From: an uncultured bacterium
Lineage (GTDB): Bacteria > Planctomycetota > JAJSAM01 > JAJVHW01
DNA length: 64,000 nt
Assembly (NCBI GenBank): GCA_937996235.1
Contig: CALKVK010000013.1
Span: forward strand, 3,848-67,847
Reading direction: 5' to 3'
The notes under the pieces were generated by a model that saw only the letters and a list, made by a program, of their open reading frames with translations, was not told the DNA's origin and made no database searches. Each line of letters begins with the position of its first letter. Position 1 is the stretch's first letter. The position numbers were made by a program, and so were the translations under genes. Shown piece after piece: positions 1-8,238 of this stretch.

Positions 1-43
1 ACCTCCGCCGTTCCCGCGCGACCTCTCTCTCCGAGGAGGTCGC

Positions 44-603
44 GTGCCACGACGCACGCCACCGGACTACGCACGCGCCTGCTGGCGCATCGCCGACCGC
101 GGGATGGCGAGCTGCGCGGCCTTCGAGAACGGTCGCGACATCGAGGAGTTCGTAGCACTGCTCCAAGCGACGGTCGAGGCGGGCCGGATCGAGATCCGCG
201 CGTTCGCGCGCTTGACCACGCACGTCCACCGGTTCGCGCGCAGCCTCCGCGGAGAGGGACCGCGCGCGCTGCACGCGCTCCTGCTCGGCCACGTCCGCTG
301 GTGCCACCGCTCTCGCAAGCGCGAGGGCGCGCTCCGGCGCCCCTGGTCGAACGTCTCCCGCACGGGTCGCGCGACGACGCGACGCTGCGCGCCGGTCTGC
401 TGCGCGAGCTCGCTGGCCTCTCGCTCGAAGAGATCGCGCTGCGTCTCGACGGTGTCGCCGCGACAGCGCACCAGCGGGTGCGCACCCGCGAGCGCCGCCG
501 TGAGCGCGACGGGGCCGACCGCCAGCCCGTCGCCCGGACCTTGGACCTCGTCGTGCGGCGGTCGGTGCCGGCGCTCGCCTGCGCGGGCCTCTCGCCGACG
601 TGA
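44..603 (+). pseudogene. Decayed REP-associated (Y1/IS200-like) transposase
   Basis: The first 95 codons, starting at a GTG behind a GGAGG ribosome site, read like the N-terminus of the REP-associated Y1 transposase family: an MPRR start, a basic first strand and the metal-binding H-x-H of the HUH nuclease (TTHVHRF, H60/H62). Near 326 the family similarity leaves this frame. From about 355 to 600 a different frame carries the family's C-terminal helix-turn-helix (GLSLEEIALRL followed by an arginine-rich helix). The middle, where the catalytic tyrosine should be, is missing. I see a frameshift plus an internal deletion, so the gene should be dead. The family normally has about 200-300 residues. 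No terminal repeats are visible next to it, and the left side is cut by the window edge. Confidence 0.6.
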
Positions 604-645
604 CGGAGCCGCTCCCGGTGCGAGGCGCCACGCGGCACCGCGGCC

Positions 646-1029
646 GTGCGGTGGTCGGAGGAGGATGCCGAAGAAACGTTCCGGGTCCGGTATTCCGTGC
701 GGCTGCTCCGACGCGTGCCGGGGCTGCCCGCCGGGGACGGCCTGCTCGGCGTCTGGCGCCGCGCCCAGGACGAGCGGGGCGGCGTCTGGTACCGCTTCCA
801 CGCAGATGGCCGCGTCGAGCGCCGCCGGCAGTCGCCGGCGTCGTCGCCCAGCCGCGGCGCGTTCGAGGCGACCCCGGACGGCGTGCGCGTGACGCTCGGG
901 ACGACGACGGACGCGTACGTGCTCGACGGCGACCTGCTGCGGCGGGCGGACGATCCGACGGCGACCCCGTTCCGCCGGCTCGACGCGACGCCGTGGTTCG
1001 CGCCGTGGCTGGGCGAGGCCGCGCGCTGA
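646..1029 (+). CDS. Small protein of unknown function
   Basis: A 127-residue reading frame starting at GTG. I do not recognise the family. Residues 30-110 have a pattern of short beta strands (GVWRRAQDERGGVWYRF, then GAFEATPDGVRVTLG and DAYVLDGDLLRRA) that resembles small lipocalin-like 'fit and score' beta-barrel domains. There is no signal peptide or membrane helix. The first 30 residues look compositionally like the upstream transposase debris, so the true start may lie further in. It converges on the minus-strand gene that ends at 1082. Confidence 0.4.
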   Translation: MRWSEEDAEETFRVRYSVRLLRRVPGLPAGDGLLGVWRRAQDERGGVWYRFHADGRVERRRQSPASSPSRGAFEATPDGVRVTLGTTTDAYVLDGDLLRRADDPTATPFRRLDATPWFAPWLGEAAR

Positions 1030-1081
1030 GGTTCGTGCGTGGATCCCGGGCGCAGCGCGACGACCCTCCGAGCGACGCGTG

Positions 1082-2770
1082 TCACTTCCGGCGCGGCATC
1101 TCGAGCACGACCGTGGGCGCCGTGTCGCCTGGCGACGAGTACACAGTCACCGTTGCAGCGCGGGTGATGTCGAACGTCACACCGTCGAGAGCCGCAGGCG
1201 AGATCTCGAAGCGGTAGTTGCCCGGTGCGAGGCGCTCGACGCGCTGCGCCGCGCCCGAGCAGTTCAACTGCACGCTCCGCCAGAGGAGCGGCGACCAGTT
1301 GTCGTTCCGGAACAGCGCTTTCACTCGCATGGCCGGGGGCGCGTTCGTCGCGACGCTCAGACTCACCGTGCCTCCCGACTCCGTCCGGGCGGGGCCGATA
1401 TCGACGCTTCCGAGATCGAGGTCCTCGGTGTCGACCGTGAACCGGATCACGACTCCTGTGTGCTTCCCCAGCAGGTTGAGCTCGTAGTCGCCGGGCGGCA
1501 GGCCGCGCGCGCGGAATCCACCCGCATCTTCCGGCTCGACCGTCCAGAGCGCGAAGGTCGACTCGGGCCTCGTTCCGCGGAGAAGCAGGAACGCGCTGCC
1601 TGGCGCCAGCGACAACGGGGTGCCGTCCGACGTGAGCCGTCCGCGCAGTCCGGCGCCGCCCTCTGCGAGCGTGATCCGCACGGACTGATCGTCGGCATCC
1701 GACAGCGTCGCGGTCAGGACTCCGGGGAGGTGACCTGGCGCCGTCGCCTGGATCGCGTACCGGCCCGGCGCGAGCCGGGAGAAGCGACGTAGGCCGGTCG
1801 CGTCCGTCCAGCCGGCGTCGGGATGCTCGCGCGCTACTCCGTCGTCCTCGAACCAGAGGTTCACCAAGGCCGCGCCGAGCGGCTCCCCGTTCGCGTCGAC
1901 GACTGCGACGCGCAGGTCGGCGGGGGCGGGCAGCACGACTTGCAGCTCCGGCGGACCGGACGCCCTGCGGACGTCGAACGGGATCTCGAGCGGCGAGAAC
2001 GCTGGACTCGGCCGGGCGCCACTGGTCTCCAGGACGGCGTAGAAGCGCCCGTCCCCGGCGACATCGAGTTCCGCCCGGCCCACGTCGTCGGTCTCGACGC
2101 GCGCGACGGTGTGGCGCGCCGATGCGAACGCGCGCTCGATGCGGAACGACGCCGTGACGGGGCTGTCGCGCGTGTCGCGGCACGCGATGCGGACGCGCGT
2201 GGCGGGCGCCTCCCGGAACGCGACCACGGCGCCGGCCAACTCTCGCGCACGGTACTGCCCGTCGGCCACGAGGAGCGTGGACGGCGCGTCGTTCCGCGTG
2301 ACGCGCAGCACGAGGAGGGCGTCCGGGGCGAACCCGCGCAGGTGGAACCGTCCCTCCGGATTCGGCAGCACGGGCGTCGCTGCCGAGTCGTCTGCGCGCG
2401 TCACCCAGACGACGTGTCGACCGAGTCCGTCGTGCCATGCGGCGCGCGGGTCCTCGCCGAGCCCGCCGAGCGCGGCGCCGTCGGGTCCGACGACCTGCGT
2501 CGGCTCCGCCGGGAGCGCTGGGGAGGAGTCGCCGGGAGCTGCAGCCACGCCGACCTCGCGGCGGCGCGGAGGCGGCTCGTCGACGGGCGACGCGGCAGCG
2601 TCGGCCTGGTGCGTCGCATCGTGCAAGGCGGTGCGCGGCGCGGTTCCGAAGCGGAGGAGCACGGCCAGCAGAAGGCCGCACGCCAAGCCCAGGAACACGC
2701 GTGATCGAACGCGCACAGCCCACCTCGCGCGACGTGCCCGGCCGCCGCGATCGGCAAGCCGCGAGCGCAC
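1082..2770 (-). CDS. Membrane-anchored carboxypeptidase-regulatory-like (beta-sandwich) protein
   Basis: A 562-residue protein with a positively charged N-terminus and one hydrophobic helix at about residues 25-42 (FLGLACGLLLAVLL), then a Pro/Ala-rich linker, so it is probably held in the inner membrane with the bulk outside. The rest is made of repeated beta-sandwich segments typical of carboxypeptidase regulatory-like (CarboxypepD_reg / DUF4198-type) domains: 'GEPLGAALVNLWFEDDG', 'RFSRLAPGRYAIQATAPGH', 'ARGLPPGDYELNLLGKH', 'RLAPGNYRFEIS'. Such domains are structural or binding modules without enzymatic activity. GTG at 2716 is an alternative start that would place the helix at the very N-terminus. 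The specific role is unknown. Confidence 0.75.
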   Translation of the reverse strand: MRSRLADRGGRARRARWAVRVRSRVFLGLACGLLLAVLLRFGTAPRTALHDATHQADAAASPVDEPPPRRREVGVAAAPGDSSPALPAEPTQVVGPDGAALGGLGEDPRAAWHDGLGRHVVWVTRADDSAATPVLPNPEGRFHLRGFAPDALLVLRVTRNDAPSTLLVADGQYRARELAGAVVAFREAPATRVRIACRDTRDSPVTASFRIERAFASARHTVARVETDDVGRAELDVAGDGRFYAVLETSGARPSPAFSPLEIPFDVRRASGPPELQVVLPAPADLRVAVVDANGEPLGAALVNLWFEDDGVAREHPDAGWTDATGLRRFSRLAPGRYAIQATAPGHLPGVLTATLSDADDQSVRITLAEGGAGLRGRLTSDGTPLSLAPGSAFLLLRGTRPESTFALWTVEPEDAGGFRARGLPPGDYELNLLGKHTGVVIRFTVDTEDLDLGSVDIGPARTESGGTVSLSVATNAPPAMRVKALFRNDNWSPLLWRSVQLNCSGAAQRVERLAPGNYRFEISPAALDGVTFDITRAATVTVYSSPGDTAPTVVLEMPRRK

Positions 2771-3010
2771 GGCGCCGCGCGCCGTGCCGAGATCTCGGTT
2801 CGCACGGGCGACGTTCCGGCCGAGGCACGTCCGCGCTCAGGCAGGATCGCGGGCACCGGCGCGCTCCGTCAATAGCGAGCGCAGGTGCGATCTCTCGGTG
2901 GCGTCCGCACGGCCGGCCGCGGGGCCGATGCGCGCTGCTCGAAGGCGATCACCGGTCGTCGCGGAGCGCCCCCGCCGCACTCCTCGCGAGACCTGGTGAA
3001 CGATGCGGGC

Positions 3011-3016
3011 TAGCAT
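3011..3016 (+). promoter_or_regulatory. Predicted -10 box (TAGCAT) of the beta-oxidation operon
   Basis: TAGCAT matches the TAnnnT box seen before many genes of this window. It would place the transcription start near 3023, about 140 bases before the thiolase start codon, and directly upstream of the palindrome at 3032-3047. No good -35 hexamer is visible 16-18 bases upstream. The rest of the 2771-3163 gap shows no gene I can support. Confidence 0.45.
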
Positions 3017-3031
3017 CCGCGCCCCGTGGAT

Positions 3032-3047
3032 CGTGATCGCGATCACG
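3032..3047. promoter_or_regulatory. Perfect 16-bp palindrome, candidate operator
   Basis: CGTGATCGCGATCACG is identical to its own reverse complement. It lies just downstream of the predicted transcription start of the thiolase operon, where a dimeric repressor would block transcription. Fatty-acid degradation operons are commonly controlled by TetR- or GntR-type repressors (FadR, PsrA) that bind sites of this size. The regulator itself is not encoded nearby, so its identity is unknown. Confidence 0.5.
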
Positions 3048-3163
3048 GCGCGGCGTGGGCGGCTGCGCTAGACGGGGACCGGGCGGACGTGCCGGAAATG
3101 CCGGCCTTGCCACCGCGCGTTCCGGCGGCGGGCACCGCCCTGGCCTGACGAGGAGACCCCGAC

Positions 3164-4348
3164 ATGCGCGACGCCGTCATCCTTTCCTACGCACGCACGC
3201 CGATCGGGCGCTTCCAGGGCGGCCTCGCGTCGTTCCGCGCGCCGGAGCTCGGCGCGGTGGCGATCCGCGCCGCGCTGGCGAAGCGCGAGATCGACCCCGC
3301 CGCCGTGGACGAGGTCATCATGGGCAACGTGCTCCAGGCGGGCGTCGGGCAGAACCCGGCCCGGCAGGCGGCGCGCGCGGCAGGGGTCCCCGACGCCGTC
3401 GGCTCCTTCACCGTGAACAAGGTGTGCGGCTCGGGCCTCAAGTCCGTGATGCTCGCCGCGCAGGCGGTCCGCGCCGGCGACGCGGACCTCGTGGTCGCGG
3501 GCGGCATGGAGTCGATGACGAACGCGCCGTACCTGATCCCGAAGGCGCGCGACGGCCTGCGCCTCGGCCACGGCCAGCTCCTCGACGCGATGGTCCACGA
3601 CGGCCTGTGGGACATCTACAACGACTTCCACATGGGCAACACCGGCGAGCTCGTCGCGAAGAAGTACGAGATCGCCCGCGAGGAACAGGACGCGTTCGCC
3701 GCCGAGAGCCACCGCCGCGCCGTCGCGGCGTGGGCGGCGGGCAAGTTCGCGCGCGAGGTCGCGCCCGTCGAGGTGAAGGACCGCAAGGGCAACGTCACGC
3801 GCATCACGCAGGACGAGGGCCCGCGCGGCGACACGACGGCCGAGTCGCTCGCGAAGCTGCGTCCGGCGTTCGACAAGGCCGGCAGCGTGACGGCGGGCAA
3901 CGCGTCGTCGATCAACGACGGCGGCGCGGCGGTGATCGTCGCGTCGGCCGAGAAGGCGAAGGCGCTGGGCATCGACCCGATCGCGCGCATCACCGGCTAC
4001 GCGACGGGCGGCATGGCGCCCGAGTGGGTGATGATGGCGCCGGTCGTCGCCGTCCAGAAGCTGTGGGCGAAGACGGGCACGAAGGCCTCGTCGTACGACC
4101 TCTACGAGCTGAACGAGCCGTTCTCGGTGGCGTCGCTCGCGGTCGGGCGCGAGCTCGGGCTCGACCCGGCGCAGGTGAATCCGTGGGGCGGGGCGGTTGC
4201 GCTCGGGCACCCGATCGGCGCGTCGGGCGCGCGCATCCTGTGCACGCTGCTCGCGGGCCTCGAGGACGCGGGCAAGAAGAAGGGCATCGCGGGGCTGTGC
4301 CTCGGCGGCGGCAACGCCGTCGCGCTCTCCGTCGAGATGCTGCGCTGA
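3164..4348 (+). CDS. Acetyl-CoA C-acyltransferase (thiolase)
   Basis: A 394-residue thiolase, full family length. It cleaves 3-ketoacyl-CoA with CoA to acetyl-CoA (or condenses two acetyl-CoA) in the cytoplasm. The three catalytic residues are present: nucleophile C88 in NKVCGSGLKS, H349 in GHPIGASGAR and C379 in LCLGGGNA. The ATG at 3164 follows a GAGGAG ribosome site. It is the first gene of a five- or six-gene run on the plus strand with 3-hydroxyacyl-CoA dehydrogenase and two acyl-CoA dehydrogenases, which points to fatty- or short-chain acyl-CoA breakdown rather than to polyhydroxybutyrate synthesis (no PhaB or PhaC is nearby). Sequence alone does not separate AtoB-type from FadA-type chain-length preference. 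Confidence 0.95.
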   Translation: MRDAVILSYARTPIGRFQGGLASFRAPELGAVAIRAALAKREIDPAAVDEVIMGNVLQAGVGQNPARQAARAAGVPDAVGSFTVNKVCGSGLKSVMLAAQAVRAGDADLVVAGGMESMTNAPYLIPKARDGLRLGHGQLLDAMVHDGLWDIYNDFHMGNTGELVAKKYEIAREEQDAFAAESHRRAVAAWAAGKFAREVAPVEVKDRKGNVTRITQDEGPRGDTTAESLAKLRPAFDKAGSVTAGNASSINDGGAAVIVASAEKAKALGIDPIARITGYATGGMAPEWVMMAPVVAVQKLWAKTGTKASSYDLYELNEPFSVASLAVGRELGLDPAQVNPWGGAVALGHPIGASGARILCTLLAGLEDAGKKKGIAGLCLGGGNAVALSVEMLR

Positions 4349-4420
4349 GCGGTCGCTTCAGCACGTGACGCACACGAGGAACGTCGCGCCGGCGGGGCCG
4401 CGCGCGCGGGAGGCACTGAG

Positions 4421-5293
4421 ATGAGCACGCATCCGGTCGGCGAGATCCACAAGGTCGGCGTGATCGGCGCCGGCACGATGGGCAACGGCATCGCGCAGGT
4501 CTTCGCGATGAGCGGGCGCCACGTCGTGCTCGTGGACCAGGACGACGCGATCCTCGACGGCGCGGTGGCGCGCATCGAGAAGTCGGTCCGCAAGATCGCG
4601 GAGAAGAAGGGCGGCGACGCGGACCACGCCGCGGCGGGCGTGCGCGAGCGCATCGCGAAGGCGACCGCCACCGACGCCGTCGCGGACTGCGACCTCGTGA
4701 TCGAGGCGATCGTCGAGTCGGCGGCCGTGAAGCGCGACGTCTTCGGCAAGCTCGACGCGGTGTGCCGCCCGGAGACGATCCTGGCGTCGAACACGTCGTC
4801 GATCTCGATCACGGTCATCGGCGCGGCGACACGTCGCCCCGACCGCGTGATCGGCATGCACTTCATGAACCCCGTGCCGCTCATGAAGCTCGTGGAGGTC
4901 ATCCGCGGGCAGCTCACGAGCGACGCGACGACGAAGATCATCACGGACTGCGTGGACTCGCTCGGGAAGACGGCGGTCGAAGCGCAGGACTACCCGGGCT
5001 TCGTCGCGAACCGCATCCTGATGCCGATGATCAACGAGGCCTGCTACGCGCTCATGGAGGGCGTGGCGGACGCGCGCTCGATCGACGAGGTGATGAAGCT
5101 CGGGTGCAACCACCCGATGGGGCCGCTGACGCTCGCCGACTTCATCGGACTGGACATCTGCCTCTCGATCCTGAACGTGCTCCACACGGAGCTCGGCGAT
5201 CCGAAGTACCGTCCGTGCCCGCTGCTGAAGCGCATGGTGGCCGCCGGCCTCCTCGGGCGGAAGAGCGGACGCGGCTTCTACGACTACGCCTGA
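4421..5293 (+). CDS. 3-hydroxybutyryl-CoA dehydrogenase
   Basis: A 290-residue single-function 3-hydroxyacyl-CoA dehydrogenase (Hbd/PaaH type) that oxidises 3-hydroxyacyl-CoA to the 3-keto form with NAD+. The N-terminal Rossmann motif GVIGAGTMGNGIAQ is at residues 13-26, the dinucleotide-preferring acidic residue at D39, and the catalytic His in GMHFMNPVP at H147. The C-terminal helical dimerisation domain carries the typical NRILMPMINEA and GLDICLSILNVLH segments and ends with SGRGFYDY. It is not fused to a hydratase, unlike FadB; the hydratase is separate at 22941. It sits 72 bases after the thiolase stop. Confidence 0.95.
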   Translation: MSTHPVGEIHKVGVIGAGTMGNGIAQVFAMSGRHVVLVDQDDAILDGAVARIEKSVRKIAEKKGGDADHAAAGVRERIAKATATDAVADCDLVIEAIVESAAVKRDVFGKLDAVCRPETILASNTSSISITVIGAATRRPDRVIGMHFMNPVPLMKLVEVIRGQLTSDATTKIITDCVDSLGKTAVEAQDYPGFVANRILMPMINEACYALMEGVADARSIDEVMKLGCNHPMGPLTLADFIGLDICLSILNVLHTELGDPKYRPCPLLKRMVAAGLLGRKSGRGFYDYA

Positions 5294-5364
5294 AGGCGAC
5301 CCCGCCCGACACTGCGCACCGACACCGAGAGACGACGCCCGCCACCCGAGGAGCGCCGCCCCCC

Positions 5365-6507
5365 ATGGACTTCCGACTGACCGAAGAGCAGCAGATGGTG
5401 CGCGACACCGCGCGCGCCTTCGCCGAGGAGCACGTGCTGCCCGGCGCCGACGAGCGCGACAAGACGCGCGCGTTCCCGATCGAGCCGTTCCGCCGCTCCG
5501 GCGAGTACGGGTTCGCGGGCGTGTGCGTGCCCGAGGCCTACGGCGGCGCCGGGCTCGGCAACGTCGAGCTCTCGCTCACGCTGATCGAGGTGAACCGCGC
5601 GTGCGCCTCGACGGGCGTGACGCTCTCGGTGCACAACTCGCTCTGCTGCGCGGCGCTCGTGAACGCGGGCACCGAGGAGCAGAAGCAGCGCTTCCTGCCG
5701 CGGCTCGCGTCGGCCGAGCACCTCGGCGCCTACTCGCTCTCGGAGGCGGGCTGCGGCTCGGACGCCGCGGCGCTCGTCTGCGCGGCCCGCGACGACGGCG
5801 ACGCGTTCGTGGTGAGCGGCACGAAGCTGTGGGTCACGTCGGCGACGCACGCCGACGTGTTCATCGTGTTCGTGCGCACCTCGCGCGAGGACAAGCCGAG
5901 CCGCGGCATCACGTGCCTCGTGGTCGAGAAGGACACGCCCGGGTTCCGCGTCTCGAAGAAGGAGGACAAGCTCGGCATCCGCGCGTCCTCGACGTGCGAG
6001 CTCGTGTTCGAGGAGTGCCGGGTCCCTAAGGCGAACGTGCTCGGCGCCGTCGGGCGCGGCTTCCCCGTCGCGATGGAGCTCCTCGACGGCGGGCGCATCG
6101 GCATCGCGTCGCAGGCGATCGGGATCGCGCGCGCCTCGATCGAGGCGTCGGTGCGCTACGCGAAGGAGCGCCACGCGTTCGGGCGGCCGATCGCCGACTT
6201 CCAGGCGATCCGCGCGAAGCTCGCCGAGATGCACGCGCGGACCGAAGCCGCGGAGCTCCTGACGCTGCGCGCGGCGTGGCTGAAGGACAAGGGCCTGCCG
6301 CACGGCACCGAGGCGTCGTGCGCGAAGCTGCTCGCGTCGCAGGCGGCCAACCACTGCGCGCGCGAGGCGGTGCAGATCCACGGCGGCGCCGGGTACCTCG
6401 AGGACTTCCCGGTCGAGCGCTACATGCGCGACGCGCGCATCACGGAGATCTACGAGGGCACGACCGAGATCCAGCGGCTCGTGATCTCGCGCGCCCTGCT
6501 CGACTGA
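5365..6507 (+). CDS. Acyl-CoA dehydrogenase (first of two)
   Basis: A 380-residue FAD flavoprotein of the short/medium-chain acyl-CoA dehydrogenase family that makes trans-2-enoyl-CoA and passes electrons to ETF (EtfBA is encoded at 40.2-42.0 kb). Family landmarks in order: MDFRLTEEQQMVRDTAR start, YSLSEAGCGSDAA flavin-binding strand, the TKLWVTSATHAD loop, GRIGIASQAIGIA, and the C-terminal YEGTTEIQRL with catalytic base E364. The ATG at 5365 was preferred because the conserved family N-terminus begins exactly there. Longer upstream readings run into the previous gene. Confidence 0.95.
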   Translation: MDFRLTEEQQMVRDTARAFAEEHVLPGADERDKTRAFPIEPFRRSGEYGFAGVCVPEAYGGAGLGNVELSLTLIEVNRACASTGVTLSVHNSLCCAALVNAGTEEQKQRFLPRLASAEHLGAYSLSEAGCGSDAAALVCAARDDGDAFVVSGTKLWVTSATHADVFIVFVRTSREDKPSRGITCLVVEKDTPGFRVSKKEDKLGIRASSTCELVFEECRVPKANVLGAVGRGFPVAMELLDGGRIGIASQAIGIARASIEASVRYAKERHAFGRPIADFQAIRAKLAEMHARTEAAELLTLRAAWLKDKGLPHGTEASCAKLLASQAANHCAREAVQIHGGAGYLEDFPVERYMRDARITEIYEGTTEIQRLVISRALLD

Positions 6508-6564
6508 CGCCGCCGCGGCGAGCGCGGCGACGACGACCCCGAAGACGCCCCGAGGTACCGGACG

Positions 6565-7728
6565 ATGCTCTACCTGACCGAAGACCACGCGATGCTGCGC
6601 GAGAGCGCGCGCGAGTTCGTGCGCGAGAGGGTCGCGCCGCTCGCGCAGGGCATCGACGCCTCGTGCGAGTTCCCGCTCGAGAACGTCCGCGCACTCGGCG
6701 AGATGGGCTTCCTCGGCGTGCCCGTGCCCGAGGAGTACGGCGGCATGGGGCTCGACAACGTCGGCAACGCGATCCTCGTCGAGGAGCTCGCGCGGCACTG
6801 CGCGTCGACAGCGCTGACGGTTGCCGCGCACGTCTCGCTCGGCACCTACCCGATCCTCGCGTTCGGGACCGAGGAGCAGCGCCGGCGCTACGTGCCGCGC
6901 CTCGCCGCGGGCGAGACGCTCGGCGCGTTCGGCCTCACGGAGCCCGACGCAGGCTCCGACGCGCAGGGCATCCGCACGACCGCGGTGCGCGACGGCGACA
7001 CGTTCGTCGTCAACGGCTCGAAGATGTACTGCACGAACGCGACCCACGCGGGCGTGCTGACCTTCACGGCCATCACGGGCCGGCGCGACGGCGGGCGCCC
7101 GGAGATCACCGCGTTCGTGATCGAGAAGGACACGCCCGGGCTCGTGCTCGGGAAGCTCGAGAAGAAGCTCGGCATGCGCGCGTCCGACACGCGCATGGTG
7201 CACTTCGAGGAGATGCGCATCCCGCTCGAGAGCGTGCTCGGCGGGCCGGAGCAGATCGGCGTCGGCTTCAAGAACTTCATGAAGACGCTCGAGGGCGGGC
7301 GCGTCGGGATCGGCGCGCTGGGCGCGGGCTGCGGACTCGGCGCGCTCGAGCGCGCGCTCGCGTACGCGCAGGAGCGGCGCACGATGGGCCGGCCCATCGC
7401 GGAGCACCAGGAGATCGCGTTCAAGCTGGCCGACATGGCCGTGCAGTGCGAGGCGTCGCGGCACCTCGTCTACCACGCGGCGATGCTGAAGGACGCGGGC
7501 CGTCCGTACGGCCGCGAGGCGTCGATGGCGAAGCTGTTCGCCAGCGAGACGGGCACGCGCTGCGCCGACATGGCGATCCAGGTGCTCGGCGGCTACGGCT
7601 ACACGCGCGAGTACGACGTCGAGCGCATCTACCGCGACGCGAAGCTGAACGAGATCGGCGAGGGCACGAGCGAGATCCAGCGCATGATCATCGCGCGTTC
7701 GCTGCTCACCGACGGACTCGGCGTCTGA
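6565..7728 (+). CDS. Acyl-CoA dehydrogenase (second of two)
   Basis: A 387-residue acyl-CoA dehydrogenase and diverged neighbour of the 5365 gene. It has LTEPDAGSDAQGI for flavin binding, NGSKMYCTNATHA for the substrate loop, and a C-terminal GEGTSEIQRMIIAR with catalytic base E366. Gly replaces the usual Tyr just before that Glu, which may shift chain-length or branched-chain preference (inference). The two enzymes in one operon suggest either two substrate classes or a heteromeric arrangement. Both would need ETF as electron acceptor. Confidence 0.93.
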   Translation: MLYLTEDHAMLRESAREFVRERVAPLAQGIDASCEFPLENVRALGEMGFLGVPVPEEYGGMGLDNVGNAILVEELARHCASTALTVAAHVSLGTYPILAFGTEEQRRRYVPRLAAGETLGAFGLTEPDAGSDAQGIRTTAVRDGDTFVVNGSKMYCTNATHAGVLTFTAITGRRDGGRPEITAFVIEKDTPGLVLGKLEKKLGMRASDTRMVHFEEMRIPLESVLGGPEQIGVGFKNFMKTLEGGRVGIGALGAGCGLGALERALAYAQERRTMGRPIAEHQEIAFKLADMAVQCEASRHLVYHAAMLKDAGRPYGREASMAKLFASETGTRCADMAIQVLGGYGYTREYDVERIYRDAKLNEIGEGTSEIQRMIIARSLLTDGLGV

Positions 7729-7737
7729 GGCGCCCGC

Positions 7738-8238
7738 GTGGAAGGCGGCGCGACCGGCACGCCGTTCCGCGGCGGGTTCCGCTACCTGCGCAGTGACGAC
7801 GGCGCCGCCGTCACCGCCGACGTGTGGGGCGCCGACCTCGCTGAGGTGCTCGCGCGCACGGTCGAGGCGGCCTGCCGCGCCGCCGGCGTGCCCGACGCCC
7901 CCGCGCCCGCGCCGCCGCAGCGCGTCGAGTGCCGCGGCGACGACATCGAGTCGCTGCTCGACGCGGCCGTCGCGCACGTGCTCGGCCGGCTCGCGAGCGA
8001 CGGCGTCTACCTGACGGCCGCGCGCTGCACGTCGCTCGCGCGCATCGACGCGGGCGGCGAGCTGCCGCCCGGCTTCGCCGCGCTGCTCGTCTGCGATGCG
8101 CAGCACGTGGTGCCGCCGGGCGAGTCGGAGCTCGTGGCGGTGCAGCCCGCCGGCCGGCGCTGCCGCGCCTGGCGCGAGGGGCAGGTGCTGCGCGTGCAGG
8201 TGCACCTGCGCGCGGCTCCCGCAGCGGACGCCTCGTGA
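7738..8238 (+). CDS. Archease-like protein
   Basis: A 166-residue protein starting at GTG, nine bases after the acyl-CoA dehydrogenase stop. Its segments follow the archease fold (PF01951): a first strand FRYLRSDDGAAVTADVWG, the helix-strand unit VECRGDDIESLLDAAVAHVL, and a terminal GRRCRAW-QVLRVQVHL hairpin. Archease activates the RNA ligase RtcB. The conserved His-Thr-Ala-Asp of the first strand and the final Asp that bind metal are not found at the expected places, and no RtcB is encoded in the window. The fold assignment is moderate and a ligase-activating role is doubtful. The last base of this gene is shared with the start of the next. Confidence 0.45.
   Translation: MEGGATGTPFRGGFRYLRSDDGAAVTADVWGADLAEVLARTVEAACRAAGVPDAPAPAPPQRVECRGDDIESLLDAAVAHVLGRLASDGVYLTAARCTSLARIDAGGELPPGFAALLVCDAQHVVPPGESELVAVQPAGRRCRAWREGQVLRVQVHLRAAPAADAS

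Noticed and set aside
3026..3148. Short 40-codon frame (GTG start) between the -10 box and thiolase
   Set aside because: The palindrome lies inside it, the nine-base gap from box to codon differs from the fixed six, and the composition is low-complexity Asp/Ala/Pro. It may be a leader peptide, but I cannot support it.
5284..8205. 973-codon open frame on the minus strand across both acyl-CoA dehydrogenases
   Set aside because: Its composition is Arg/His/Leu/Glu-rich, which is the usual antisense shadow in very GC-rich DNA. The plus strand encodes clear enzymes.
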